From: Legionella genomosp. 1
GTDB lineage: Bacteria > Pseudomonadota > Gammaproteobacteria > Legionellales > Legionellaceae
DNA: 9,072 nt
NCBI GenBank assembly: GCA_945867185.1
Contig: CAMBHM010000050.1
Span: 1-9,072 of the forward strand
Reading direction: 5' to 3'
Part shown: positions 1-8,280 of the stretch, in pieces
Layout of the letters: each line of letters opens with the position of its first letter
Numbering within the stretch: the first letter of the stretch is position 1
The notes under the pieces: generated by a model
What the model was told of the DNA's origin: nothing
The model's database searches: none
What the model saw: the letters and a program-made list of their open reading frames with translations, nothing else
Position numbers and translations under genes: made by a program

Positions 1-1
1 A

Positions 2-1657
2 TACCCACTCCCTATCACCGATATTTGCTCAGAAATAGGTCAGTTTACGCTGGTGCAAACGCCTGAAAAAATGGCAGAATTAATTCGGTCACACGCAAAT
101 TGTACAAAACACATGCTAACATTCAATTTCATGAGACCAGGTTATCTCATGGGGAACAAAGGATTGTATTTTCATTATATGGACTTAATGACCCATGATT
201 TTGCAAGGATATTACCAAGCCCTCACATGACTATGCATGCATTGGTGGTAAATCAAACCAGACTAGATTTAGACAAGTACATCCCTAAACTGAGAGAATT
301 ATATGTATTCAAACACGAAATATATGGTGTTTTAAACTTATTCAAATCCATGAAACTTATGCTGGGTTTGGTGTCAGATGACCACTGGAATCAACTGACT
401 GAATTATACACAAAAAGGATCATATCTCGTAGAACGCTTTCTCAATTGAACCGATTGGTCAACTGGATTCAATTTCATCGACTCAAGCTCTATACTACGA
501 ATCATGGACAACACGACAAAATGCCTGTGCTCCTAAACCACGGCATTAAAAATAAATACAAAGATAAACGACATGTTCATTATTGTTTACAAGACATTCA
601 TGGTTTGTTTTTTGTATTTTATTCAACAGCACTTAATCTTAATCAGGGAATAAGAGATTTTCTATCCCATAAAAAAATCAAAATTGATCTATCGCCAAAA
701 CTACCATATCCAACCATACTACAATTTATTGCAAATTATTTAACCAGAGACAACACCACGATTACTAAAAAAGGGCACCATCAACTCTATGCTAAAATTG
801 GAAACCAGATGATCCTGGATAACGCCATTGATTCATCACAGAACAAAAATACAATTATATTGTCAATCAGAGTATTAACCTGTATTGCAAACTGCCAAAT
901 GCAATCCTCTGCCCCTATATTCTCTTTTTTACTGATCGAGCAATGTGAGCAGATCCTTCATCTATTATTTACTCGCGCTGAAAAAGCAATTTATGCAAAC
1001 TGGGCTAATCAATCTAAAAAATCCACACATGAATTAGCCTTGCTCTTGTGCACATTGGACCCTCGACTACCGACCCTCGTTGCCACATTGTTATACTTAA
1101 AAGCCCGCTGTCATTTTTATGGTGTTCGTGAGATCACTTCAGAGATATCCTATCAAGCGACCATTGCGGCATGCGCATTAAGACGATGGATCGATCAAGC
1201 TATTTGTGATGACACATGGAATGAACTCGGTGTTGATACATATACCTTTACCAGATCATCACTGTTGTATCACAGAACTGATCGAGCAAAAACTGAAGAT
1301 GACTTTTTAAGCATCATCGATCAATACAAGGAGTTGCTGCTTCATGGTGACGATATCCACCGCATGGAATGCCATCACAAACTGACACAAATCTATTTGA
1401 AGCTGCAAAATATCAGCCCAAATACCTACTATGTACAACAAGCGAAGATGCATTTTAATCAAGTAAGTCGATTATCGAGTTCATCAACTGAATTTTCCAG
1501 TCATGCAAAATTTGATAAAACGCGTCGTGAATTAAGACAATTATCCACTTCTACACATGCATTTTTTGTTTCATGGCGTCCTAGGTCGAAAGACCATAGA
1601 TGTCATTTAGGCTCTACCGTGTTCACCTCGCAAGCGGGAATCTATAACTGCCTATGA
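2..1657 (+). CDS. C-terminal part of a large GlnD/DUF294-like nucleotidyltransferase-related protein with TPR-like tail (5' end outside window)
   Basis: The frame is open from the first bases to TGA at 1655-1657, giving 551 visible residues. The GTG at 53 and the ATG at 71 have no ribosome binding site, so I treat the gene as cut by the window edge. Near visible residues 17-60 the pattern TPEKMAEL...RPGYLMGNKGLYF recalls the end of the nucleotidyltransferase region in GlnD/DUF294-like proteins (TP..MA, then R..L.G[DN]..L[FY]). Residues about 95-165 look like the following helical domain, with a conserved-looking LRELY...GL..DDHWNQL...IISRRTL pattern. Residues about 430-495 have TPR-like helix spacing. 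The catalytic motif would lie upstream and cannot be seen. The gene appears more AT-rich than the next one. There is no signal peptide or membrane segment in the visible part. The family assignment comes from remembered patterns and is tentative; a plain hypothetical protein is the alternative. Confidence 0.6.
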   Translation, partial: YPLPITDICSEIGQFTLVQTPEKMAELIRSHANCTKHMLTFNFMRPGYLMGNKGLYFHYMDLMTHDFARILPSPHMTMHALVVNQTRLDLDKYIPKLRELYVFKHEIYGVLNLFKSMKLMLGLVSDDHWNQLTELYTKRIISRRTLSQLNRLVNWIQFHRLKLYTTNHGQHDKMPVLLNHGIKNKYKDKRHVHYCLQDIHGLFFVFYSTALNLNQGIRDFLSHKKIKIDLSPKLPYPTILQFIANYLTRDNTTITKKGHHQLYAKIGNQMILDNAIDSSQNKNTIILSIRVLTCIANCQMQSSAPIFSFLLIEQCEQILHLLFTRAEKAIYANWANQSKKSTHELALLLCTLDPRLPTLVATLLYLKARCHFYGVREITSEISYQATIAACALRRWIDQAICDDTWNELGVDTYTFTRSSLLYHRTDRAKTEDDFLSIIDQYKELLLHGDDIHRMECHHKLTQIYLKLQNISPNTYYVQQAKMHFNQVSRLSSSSTEFSSHAKFDKTRRELRQLSTSTHAFFVSWRPRSKDHRCHLGSTVFTSQAGIYNCL

Positions 1658-1689
1658 ACAATGTTGATCGGCCTGACCAATTACATGGC

Positions 1690-1715
1690 AACCAATTGAT
1701 CAATATGGTTTTTTT
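1690..1715 (+). terminator. Putative Rho-independent terminator after the first gene
   Basis: AACCAATT pairs with AAT(A)TGGTT across a GATC loop, giving eight base pairs with one bulged A, and runs directly into seven T residues (1709-1715). It lies 32 bases after the stop codon of the upstream gene, the usual place for a terminator. The stem is AT-rich and therefore weak, which lowers confidence. Confidence 0.5.
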
Positions 1716-1871
1716 AGAAAAGTCAATGATGTTCTTAAAGGCGATAACGTCTTTATTTGATGCCTTGGATCCAACAGGAAGCGTCCGCTCAAAATCGACA
1801 CTAGGCATTGATTTGGTTAAAGTCCCGCTCGGTGAAAAAAGTGTCTGTTCACCCATACGAGTGGGTAAGCT

Positions 1872-1986
1872 GGACCCTGGCCCAACATTTGGAATGAAAG
1901 CAACTCATATTTATTTTTTAGATTAAAATATAATTTTTGTCAAATGAGCTAAAATCTTGCAGCAAAACGATTGGGACCCTGTGCCC
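1872..1986. repeat. Pair of short degenerate direct repeats, GGACCCTG(T)GCCC
   Basis: GGACCCTGGCCC at 1872-1883 is repeated with one inserted T as GGACCCTGTGCCC at 1974-1986, about 100 bases apart, in otherwise AT-rich intergenic DNA. The second copy can fold locally as ACCC(TG)TGC-CCTT-GCA(T)GGGT (1976-1996). The function is unknown. Two copies are too few to name a repeat family. Confidence 0.35.
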
Positions 1987-2039
1987 TTGCATGGGTTTCG
2001 ACCTTCATATTGAGTTGGGGTTGGGTCCGGAATAACGCC

Positions 2040-2063
2040 ATATAGACTATATAATTTGCAAAT
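2040..2063 (+). promoter_or_regulatory. Candidate -10 box with overlapping palindromes upstream of the giant gene
   Basis: TATAAT at 2050-2055 matches the sigma-70 -10 consensus. It is overlapped by the odd palindrome ATATAG-A-CTATAT (2040-2052) and the perfect palindrome ATTTGCAAAT (2054-2063). No good -35 box stands 16-18 bases upstream; the sequence there is CCGGAA-like. If used, transcription would begin near 2062 and leave a leader of about 54 bases. The palindromes could be operator sites or chance AT-rich symmetry. Confidence 0.35.
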
Positions 2064-2115
2064 ACACCTTTTTTTGAGTACCCTTCTGTTCCCGTTAATT
2101 TTATATTCTTCTTAA

Positions 2116-5100
2116 ATGTCTCATCTATCGCTTCGTAAATTCGTAATTGATTGTTTCACTTCATCCATTGAGGATGCTCCAGAACTCATAAAGGGTCGCT
2201 TATCCGAGGCCATTACCGCTTTTCAAGCGGTTCCTGTGGATGAAAAGGGTTTTAATTTGCAAAAGTTAACCACTTGGTTGATGACTGCGGAGGTCGAGCT
2301 AGCGGGACATCCTTCTTTTCAAAAGATACAAGATATCCTTCTTGTTTTCTTAAAAATCAACGAAGCGATCCATCGCAAAGTGTTGGTCGGATGGTTCGCC
2401 GCAGCGCTAGCCGAAGATCCACCGAGATTAGATGTCATTCAGGCCTTGACCGAGGTCAAAGATGAGATGATTTACCCCATGACCGCTCAAAAAACACTCC
2501 TGTTGCGCGCATTAATCCCCATGGTGTCAGACAGTTCAATAGATATTTTTGCTCTTATCACGCACTTCCATAACGCCCTTGTGGACAAACCTTTAAGAGA
2601 GGCTGTTGCAAGGTTAACCTCTAATGGTCATAAATTGAGTCCTCATTATCTGAGATTGTTAGCAGACACGGCCAGCAATTCAGGATATTCTTCAGCAAAT
2701 ATTGCAGGTTATCTTAAACAACTCACTGAACATATCGTTCAGTTGAAACCCCATGAATCGGCCTTGTTGAGCTCAGAGGCTGGACAAACCTATTATTTTG
2801 CCATCAGCAAGCTCTTTGATCACAGCATACAACCATTGATTGATTTTCAATCGCACCCCTATTTTTCTAAGTTTCTAGCCTCCTTTTGCGACAAAGAACC
2901 CACCACTGATTTTCTGAGAGCAGTTGCTACGTTAATTGATAATAAACTGTTCGAGCCTGTTGATGAACTGCATCATCTGCTGGGACAATCAAAATATCCC
3001 TACTTCATTGCCAACACCATTCATTTGTTTTTTGAAGACAACGATAGATCGAGGATCATTTCGATTACAAGAAAACTTCTGGATATTGAAACGGAAGAAT
3101 ATCGTAAACAACTACAATCTATCTTTCATTATTTAACAATCGTAGACCAAAACCTGTTCAAGAGGGAAATAGAACATGCCATCCAGTTCATTCAATCGTT
3201 CACGGTTTTAGAAGAACTTAGAGTCTACAAACTGCCTTTTCATGATCATTGCTTTGTTCAAAATCTCATGTTATTAAATGATAGTGACAAAGAGGATATA
3301 AAAGGGTATATCCTTGCAGAAAAAGAGCTTTTTAAGGGATCCCTCCTCACTTTTCATCGCAATTGGCACCTGGCTTTTCAAGCCGAACTGAATAGAAAGT
3401 CCAGTATCTATGCAAACCGTGAAAAAAGTGCAGAACACTTGTTGAAAGCTTTCTCTGAAGCATCTGATACAACTCGTTGGTTGAATACCATACAAGGTTT
3501 GGAAGCGGAAGGACGCAGTCGAAGCTTTTCGTGGATGTGTGATGGATTAACTTTCTTGATGCAAGCAGAAGGGGCTAAAACGCGGCCTTTGGTCAAACCC
3601 TACCTTGACCAACTAGCGCTTTACGCGAAAATCTACCCAATCCCAACCGTAGCTTTATTGCAATCAACGGCGTTCTCTCTTCTAGATATGCATATTGCAG
3701 CTCTGCTGACAGAGCATCATCCGAAACTTAAAAAAACACCCCAATTAAAAGAACATCCAAGCCTTTTCATTGAATTTCAAACTTTATTGGCTGAATCTCG
3801 AAATCTACAAGAACTTTTCCCACGAATTTCGAGCTTATCAATTGAACCTGAGTGGGATGCTTTTGTAGAAAGGACACGTCATTTACCCTTCTATCAAGCG
3901 TTATCTATGGAGCCCTATAAAGAACGTTTCACTTACTCCTTTTTAAAAAATGGAAAACATTCGGGATATTTGATGTTGCTCTGGGGACTCACGGAAGAGC
4001 TTCGCGATAGGTTGGGACAACCTGCCCCTAACCTTTCTATGCCCGTTTTGGAGCCAGTTGTTTATTGGCCTTCACAAATCAAAGAGATCTGCGATGCACA
4101 ACCCATTTTTTGGAATGATGCACACCCACCAAGTGATCATATAGCCTGTCAACTCACCGATTTGATACGTACAGCACGACAAATGGGAATGGACGGCACG
4201 CTGCGTGGAAAAGTGATGGCAGACAGTATTCGGGTTTTGGAGTGCTTGCGTTTTATCAAGATGAATCAACGATTTTTAGAATTCGCCCACCTTCACCAAA
4301 AAGGGCAAGACCCACATATTTTGTCAGCAATTTTTTCCTCGGATAAAGATAGGCTTCAACATCATGTGATAAGAGATCCTTATAACAACGTTTCCGTACA
4401 TCTCTATCAAGAACGGGAATGGGCTTTTCTCACGTCTCGTGAGCCCACGAATCCTGAAAAGCTAAAAATTAGCCATGAGTCCAAAATCTTATTCATCATA
4501 AAAAGAGGCGCTATTTTTATGGGACATGCTTCAGGTGCTGACCGTACCTATGTAGAAATTCAAGTGGATCCTAAAGAAGATATCATCCGAGATCTTCTGG
4601 CTCATCCAGATGGACCTATAATAGATAGATTGTTGTTGTTGAAGATTCGTACCTTAGCGAGCCTCCACCATATCGAAATCCCATCCGATCTAAGCATTGA
4701 TCATATTCACACACTTCAAGAGATGATTACTGATTTGGTTGAATCAAGTCGTCATATGTCACACCTGTCTCTTATTATTTTCTTTCATAAATTTGTTTAT
4801 GAAAATGAGATAGGATGTCTGGAGGCGCGGATTTCTGCTGCCAGTGAATACGCCGCAAGGGTAAATAAAGGAGGAACTCCTTTTCTTTCTGATGTGGTAC
4901 AGATCTTAGACAGTGAAGCTCATCACCAATACCCTGATTTTGATAGCCCTGGTTTTGATTGTTATCAAGCCGTGCGACACATGGCTCAACAAAAAGAGAT
5001 TTTGGATCATATGGAAGTTCTAATCCCTCCTGATACAAAACCCACAAAGCTCACTGAAGAGATGCTTAGAATTTTTTGCCGTGACACGCTCAGCTATGAT

Positions 5101-8100
5101 GTCAGTGAAGCAAAAAAACTAATCTTTTCATCATCGGTTGAACTGAAAGGGATAGAAAAAAATCGTAAGATGTTGCTTGATAAGGATGATATCGCTGAGA
5201 TTAAGAACGAAGACGATGCCTATCTTCAAGCTGAATTCCTATGGGCTTATTTCGGATATCGTGGAGGTCTCTCTATCAAACCCTCACTTCATCTCCAGAA
5301 AAATTCTTTTCATTTTTATCTTGAAAATGGAATGCGTCATGAGGAGGCTATGAGTAGGTTGTATCATCAATGGAGAACAACGGGCGTTATCCCCAGGCCA
5401 TTTTCAGACGCAGAGGTTTCACATAGCGAGTCTTTTGATTCTTTTGTGAGGTCATATCTTGCAAAACCAACAACTCACCAAAATACCCTACATTATCTCT
5501 ATACGCTTGAACAATATGTTCGGAGTGACTCTCCTGATGTTTCAGACAGAGCGCTATTGGCGATGATCCAGACCTTATGTATGGCTGAGGAGTCACCCAA
5601 GTTGCATATTGATGCACAAAATGCCGCAGCTTTTTGTTTTCTTCTGATCCATAAATTGGGCTGGGATGCTCACTACCATTATCTTGGTATATCTCGTACC
5701 CTGCTTGAAATCATCATCCTGCAAAACCAGGAGGTGGCTCTTTTGTTGCTAGACGCAAAGATTGGTCCATTCGAACGCGCCTCGGATGGCAACACTTTAA
5801 GAACATTTGCAGCTTTGAAGCAACGTTATGAAGTTGCAAATCGCTTAAGAGTTGTCAATCCACTGCTTCCAAAAGCGTTGCCTTTTGAACACCTGTCCCA
5901 ATTAAAGAGACTCAAGCAGCTTGCTTTTGCCTTTTACACACAGTCCTCACTGATCTCTGAAGGATCTCGTGCCGATCCTACGCACCTGGAACATATAGCA
6001 TCTGATATCACTCGTTTGGTCGAAAAACTGGGATACCGAAATTTCGAAGCATTTATATCCAAAATGCCAAGCCCTTTTGATGAGCGAGTGCGAAATACAG
6101 AGGATGCCTTCTGGCTCACAGAAGCGTCATGGCATTTTTCACTGTTTTGTCAAGATATTTGCGAGTCCATCCATCGTTATCTGACCGATCTTCCCTCATG
6201 GACAGCGCCTAATCTCTTTTGGCAAAACAAACTCACGCTCCTTGCAGAGGACTTGGACTTTCAGACGCTCAATGTCATTGCCAAAAAATGGGGCCTTGCA
6301 ACCTTTGAATCACAAAAAGAACTCTGCTTTCGACGGGCTTATGCAAACCACCTGGTGTCGCTCCAAATTGAAGAAGTCGCAAAACTTAGGGTATTACACT
6401 CTGTTGATTTAACAGAGCAGATCTCAAATCTTCGCCTCCTTCTTCAATCTACTGTAGAAAACGATGAGCTCAGATTAGTGGCAGAAAGGTTGAATTGCCC
6501 GCTGTTTTCTCATTATGTAACAAGACTTAGCGCACAAAAAGCTGCTGAACAGATCTATCTACTCCAAATGGTTGAAGCCAATGATAATTTTGCAGGCCTT
6601 GAGCGCTACCATCTGCCTAAAGATCTGAAACAAATGCTGAAAAGAACCGTTCAAAGGAAACGGTTAAGTCCTGGCAGATCTATTGAGGTAGCTCCTGCTT
6701 TGAAATTTATCCAAGACAATGAGATGGAGCTCAATCAATTGACCGCAAAAATATGTGCTCGGGCAGTGGTTTATCGCTTAAGAGAGACACCCTTCAATCT
6801 CCTACAGGCTCGAATAGATCATCAATTTTTGATTGAAGACATACAAATGAGGCAACCTGCTTTGCCCATGGATGAAAAGACACATTTATTGAGCTTTATT
6901 TTAGGTGTTTGTCCGCCGCAGTACAATCCAGAGGATATGTTGACTCGATTAACTGAGTTGATTTTCAATGGCGTAACGGTCAGCTCTTTTAAAGAGACTA
7001 TTTTCAATCAAGGGGAACTGATTTTTCCATTTTTGGGTCACGCAAGTATGGGGTATACCGCTCCTTTCACACAAAACGAGCGTATAAAGAGCATACAACA
7101 AACACGCAAGTTATATGAACGTCAGTTGATCGATAGATTAGGTGATGAAGAGATAGGTTTCCCAACGGAAGGAATGACCTACGCTCATCATGAGATGTTT
7201 GCCTTTCGACAAAAGGCGGGAGGGGGGGTTGAGCTCATGGCTCTTGGAGATCCTGCTTATGGTGAACATCGTCTGATTCATAAACCCGCTATGACACATG
7301 ATAGAGTCTTGGTGATGGGAAACATTACTAAAGCAAAGAACAAGCCCATCGTCATTACCTCTCGCGAAAGTGTATATTTATTATTGGCAACGTTCCCAAC
7401 CGAGGTTTTGAAGGCCTATCTGTATTTAGTGATGCATGGGGTTTTCCCACCCGAGGCTTTAAACTGTGAGCTATGGGAACCAGACGATACTCATTGTGAT
7501 GTCACCATCACTTCCCTTGGGGCGTCGGCCCAAGGGTTCTCGGAGTTAAATCATGCCAACCTTCTTCTGGACTCATCGCTACCTCTGAGTCCTGAAGCCG
7601 TTGTTCATTTATCCTTAGTCCACCACATCTCATGTGATGCTGTCGATACGCTGAGTTTTGAATCCAGATTAGGTGATTTTTATAAAGCCATTGACAGTGA
7701 TGATCCCGTGATTGTCAAAAAATATCTTGAAACCTATGCCTATTATACTCGTCATATCACAGAATTTGGGGATGGATTTGTAGGTCACGCGCTGCGGCAT
7801 CAAAAATATCATGCAGCCCTTGTGTTACTCTCTTATGGTGCCAGTCCTTTTCTATCTAACAAAGAGGGGGATACAGCGCTTCATTTGGCCATGAGAATCG
7901 TGCCATCTGACACGTCAACGCCCCTCAAAAATCATTTGCTCATCATGATGTTCAATATGGCAAACGATCACGCCATTCTCCTCCTAAGAAACATGTCGGG
8001 CAAGACGGCCTTTGCCATGGAACCCATTCCTCCTGAGGTCACCAAAGCGTTAGAGGGCAATCAGCTCTTTAAAGAAGTACAAGAGCTCCTAAGCATTCGT

Positions 8101-8280
8101 GGATCCGTACGTCAATCAAAAGGGTCTATTTCAGAGGATATCAGCAGGATAGGACTATTTTCTCATCAGCGTGCGAAACGAGAGCGAAGTTCTGATGCAG
8201 CACAAGAAATATCAGCTGAAGTTTTGGAGCCTTCTTCAAAAGCGGCGAGGCATGGAAAAAACGGTACTAAAGGTAGCTGA
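2116..8280 (+). CDS. Giant (2054-residue) helix-rich ankyrin-repeat protein, function unknown
   Basis: One uninterrupted frame runs from ATG at 2116, directly after an in-frame TAA at 2113-2115, to TGA at 8278-8280. The leader before the ATG is pyrimidine-rich and has no Shine-Dalgarno sequence; no better start lies nearby. Residues 1 to about 1180 are mostly amphipathic helix-like sequence of alpha-solenoid character, with no family I can name. Ankyrin-like repeats stand out at about 1190-1248 (SRTLLEIIILQN...LLLLDA, then SDGNTL..FAALK) and at about 1850-1980, including GDTALHLA at 1918-1925 and ALVLLSYGASPF nearby. The last roughly 60 residues are polar, with basic clusters (RAKRER, KAARHGK). 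I see no signal peptide, membrane helix, P-loop or protease motif. Ankyrin repeats usually mediate protein binding, and giant ankyrin proteins in intracellular bacteria are often secreted effectors; applying this here is inference. A G7 tract at 7222-7228 is a possible slippage point. Confidence 0.9.
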   Translation: MSHLSLRKFVIDCFTSSIEDAPELIKGRLSEAITAFQAVPVDEKGFNLQKLTTWLMTAEVELAGHPSFQKIQDILLVFLKINEAIHRKVLVGWFAAALAEDPPRLDVIQALTEVKDEMIYPMTAQKTLLLRALIPMVSDSSIDIFALITHFHNALVDKPLREAVARLTSNGHKLSPHYLRLLADTASNSGYSSANIAGYLKQLTEHIVQLKPHESALLSSEAGQTYYFAISKLFDHSIQPLIDFQSHPYFSKFLASFCDKEPTTDFLRAVATLIDNKLFEPVDELHHLLGQSKYPYFIANTIHLFFEDNDRSRIISITRKLLDIETEEYRKQLQSIFHYLTIVDQNLFKREIEHAIQFIQSFTVLEELRVYKLPFHDHCFVQNLMLLNDSDKEDIKGYILAEKELFKGSLLTFHRNWHLAFQAELNRKSSIYANREKSAEHLLKAFSEASDTTRWLNTIQGLEAEGRSRSFSWMCDGLTFLMQAEGAKTRPLVKPYLDQLALYAKIYPIPTVALLQSTAFSLLDMHIAALLTEHHPKLKKTPQLKEHPSLFIEFQTLLAESRNLQELFPRISSLSIEPEWDAFVERTRHLPFYQALSMEPYKERFTYSFLKNGKHSGYLMLLWGLTEELRDRLGQPAPNLSMPVLEPVVYWPSQIKEICDAQPIFWNDAHPPSDHIACQLTDLIRTARQMGMDGTLRGKVMADSIRVLECLRFIKMNQRFLEFAHLHQKGQDPHILSAIFSSDKDRLQHHVIRDPYNNVSVHLYQEREWAFLTSREPTNPEKLKISHESKILFIIKRGAIFMGHASGADRTYVEIQVDPKEDIIRDLLAHPDGPIIDRLLLLKIRTLASLHHIEIPSDLSIDHIHTLQEMITDLVESSRHMSHLSLIIFFHKFVYENEIGCLEARISAASEYAARVNKGGTPFLSDVVQILDSEAHHQYPDFDSPGFDCYQAVRHMAQQKEILDHMEVLIPPDTKPTKLTEEMLRIFCRDTLSYDVSEAKKLIFSSSVELKGIEKNRKMLLDKDDIAEIKNEDDAYLQAEFLWAYFGYRGGLSIKPSLHLQKNSFHFYLENGMRHEEAMSRLYHQWRTTGVIPRPFSDAEVSHSESFDSFVRSYLAKPTTHQNTLHYLYTLEQYVRSDSPDVSDRALLAMIQTLCMAEESPKLHIDAQNAAAFCFLLIHKLGWDAHYHYLGISRTLLEIIILQNQEVALLLLDAKIGPFERASDGNTLRTFAALKQRYEVANRLRVVNPLLPKALPFEHLSQLKRLKQLAFAFYTQSSLISEGSRADPTHLEHIASDITRLVEKLGYRNFEAFISKMPSPFDERVRNTEDAFWLTEASWHFSLFCQDICESIHRYLTDLPSWTAPNLFWQNKLTLLAEDLDFQTLNVIAKKWGLATFESQKELCFRRAYANHLVSLQIEEVAKLRVLHSVDLTEQISNLRLLLQSTVENDELRLVAERLNCPLFSHYVTRLSAQKAAEQIYLLQMVEANDNFAGLERYHLPKDLKQMLKRTVQRKRLSPGRSIEVAPALKFIQDNEMELNQLTAKICARAVVYRLRETPFNLLQARIDHQFLIEDIQMRQPALPMDEKTHLLSFILGVCPPQYNPEDMLTRLTELIFNGVTVSSFKETIFNQGELIFPFLGHASMGYTAPFTQNERIKSIQQTRKLYERQLIDRLGDEEIGFPTEGMTYAHHEMFAFRQKAGGGVELMALGDPAYGEHRLIHKPAMTHDRVLVMGNITKAKNKPIVITSRESVYLLLATFPTEVLKAYLYLVMHGVFPPEALNCELWEPDDTHCDVTITSLGASAQGFSELNHANLLLDSSLPLSPEAVVHLSLVHHISCDAVDTLSFESRLGDFYKAIDSDDPVIVKKYLETYAYYTRHITEFGDGFVGHALRHQKYHAALVLLSYGASPFLSNKEGDTALHLAMRIVPSDTSTPLKNHLLIMMFNMANDHAILLLRNMSGKTAFAMEPIPPEVTKALEGNQLFKEVQELLSIRGSVRQSKGSISEDISRIGLFSHQRAKRERSSDAAQEISAEVLEPSSKAARHGKNGTKGS
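7222..7228 (+). repeat. G7 homopolymer inside the giant gene
   Basis: Seven consecutive G residues encode part of the A-G-G-G-V stretch (residues 1701-1705). Losing one G would bring a stop at 7274-7276, and gaining one G would bring a stop immediately after the tract. Either change would remove the C-terminal ankyrin block while leaving about 1700 residues. In this sequence the frame is intact. Confidence 0.6.

Larger units (their letters stand above)
1658..2115. other. 458-base intergenic region, no convincing gene
   Basis: The open frames here (90 codons on +, 77 on -) resemble no family I know and overlap each other. The + frame also contains the putative terminator at 1690-1715. From about 1840 to 2030 there are GC-rich patches: a small hairpin ACCCA/TGGGT at 1851-1866, a repeated GGACCCTG(T)GCCC motif at 1872-1883 and 1974-1986, and GGGTCC at 2023-2028 that could pair with either copy. 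From 2040 onward the sequence is AT-rich and carries the candidate promoter of the giant gene. It may contain a structured leader, a decayed element or an unrecognised small RNA; none can be shown from sequence alone. Confidence 0.6.

Noticed and set aside
671..677. A7 run in the first gene as a programmed frameshift site
   Set aside because: In the reading frame it is T AAA AAA A, not the X_XXY_YYZ register, and no useful alternative frame follows.
1623..1856. 77-codon minus-strand frame
   Set aside because: It overlaps the + frame and the end of the first gene, has no ribosome binding site, and shows no family pattern.
1654..1926. 90-codon + frame starting in an ATGA overlap with the first gene's stop
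   Set aside because: The overlap is typical of translational coupling. However, the product resembles nothing known, there is no ribosome binding site of its own, and a likely terminator (1690-1715) sits inside it.
1985..2005. GGGTTTCGACC, resembling the T-arm of a tRNA or an attachment site
   Set aside because: The flanks do not pair as a T-stem and no acceptor, D or anticodon arm is visible. No second copy is seen in the window.
4775..5047. 90-codon minus-strand frame inside the giant gene
   Set aside because: It is antisense to continuous coding sequence, has no recognisable product, and is expected by chance in a 6-kb gene.
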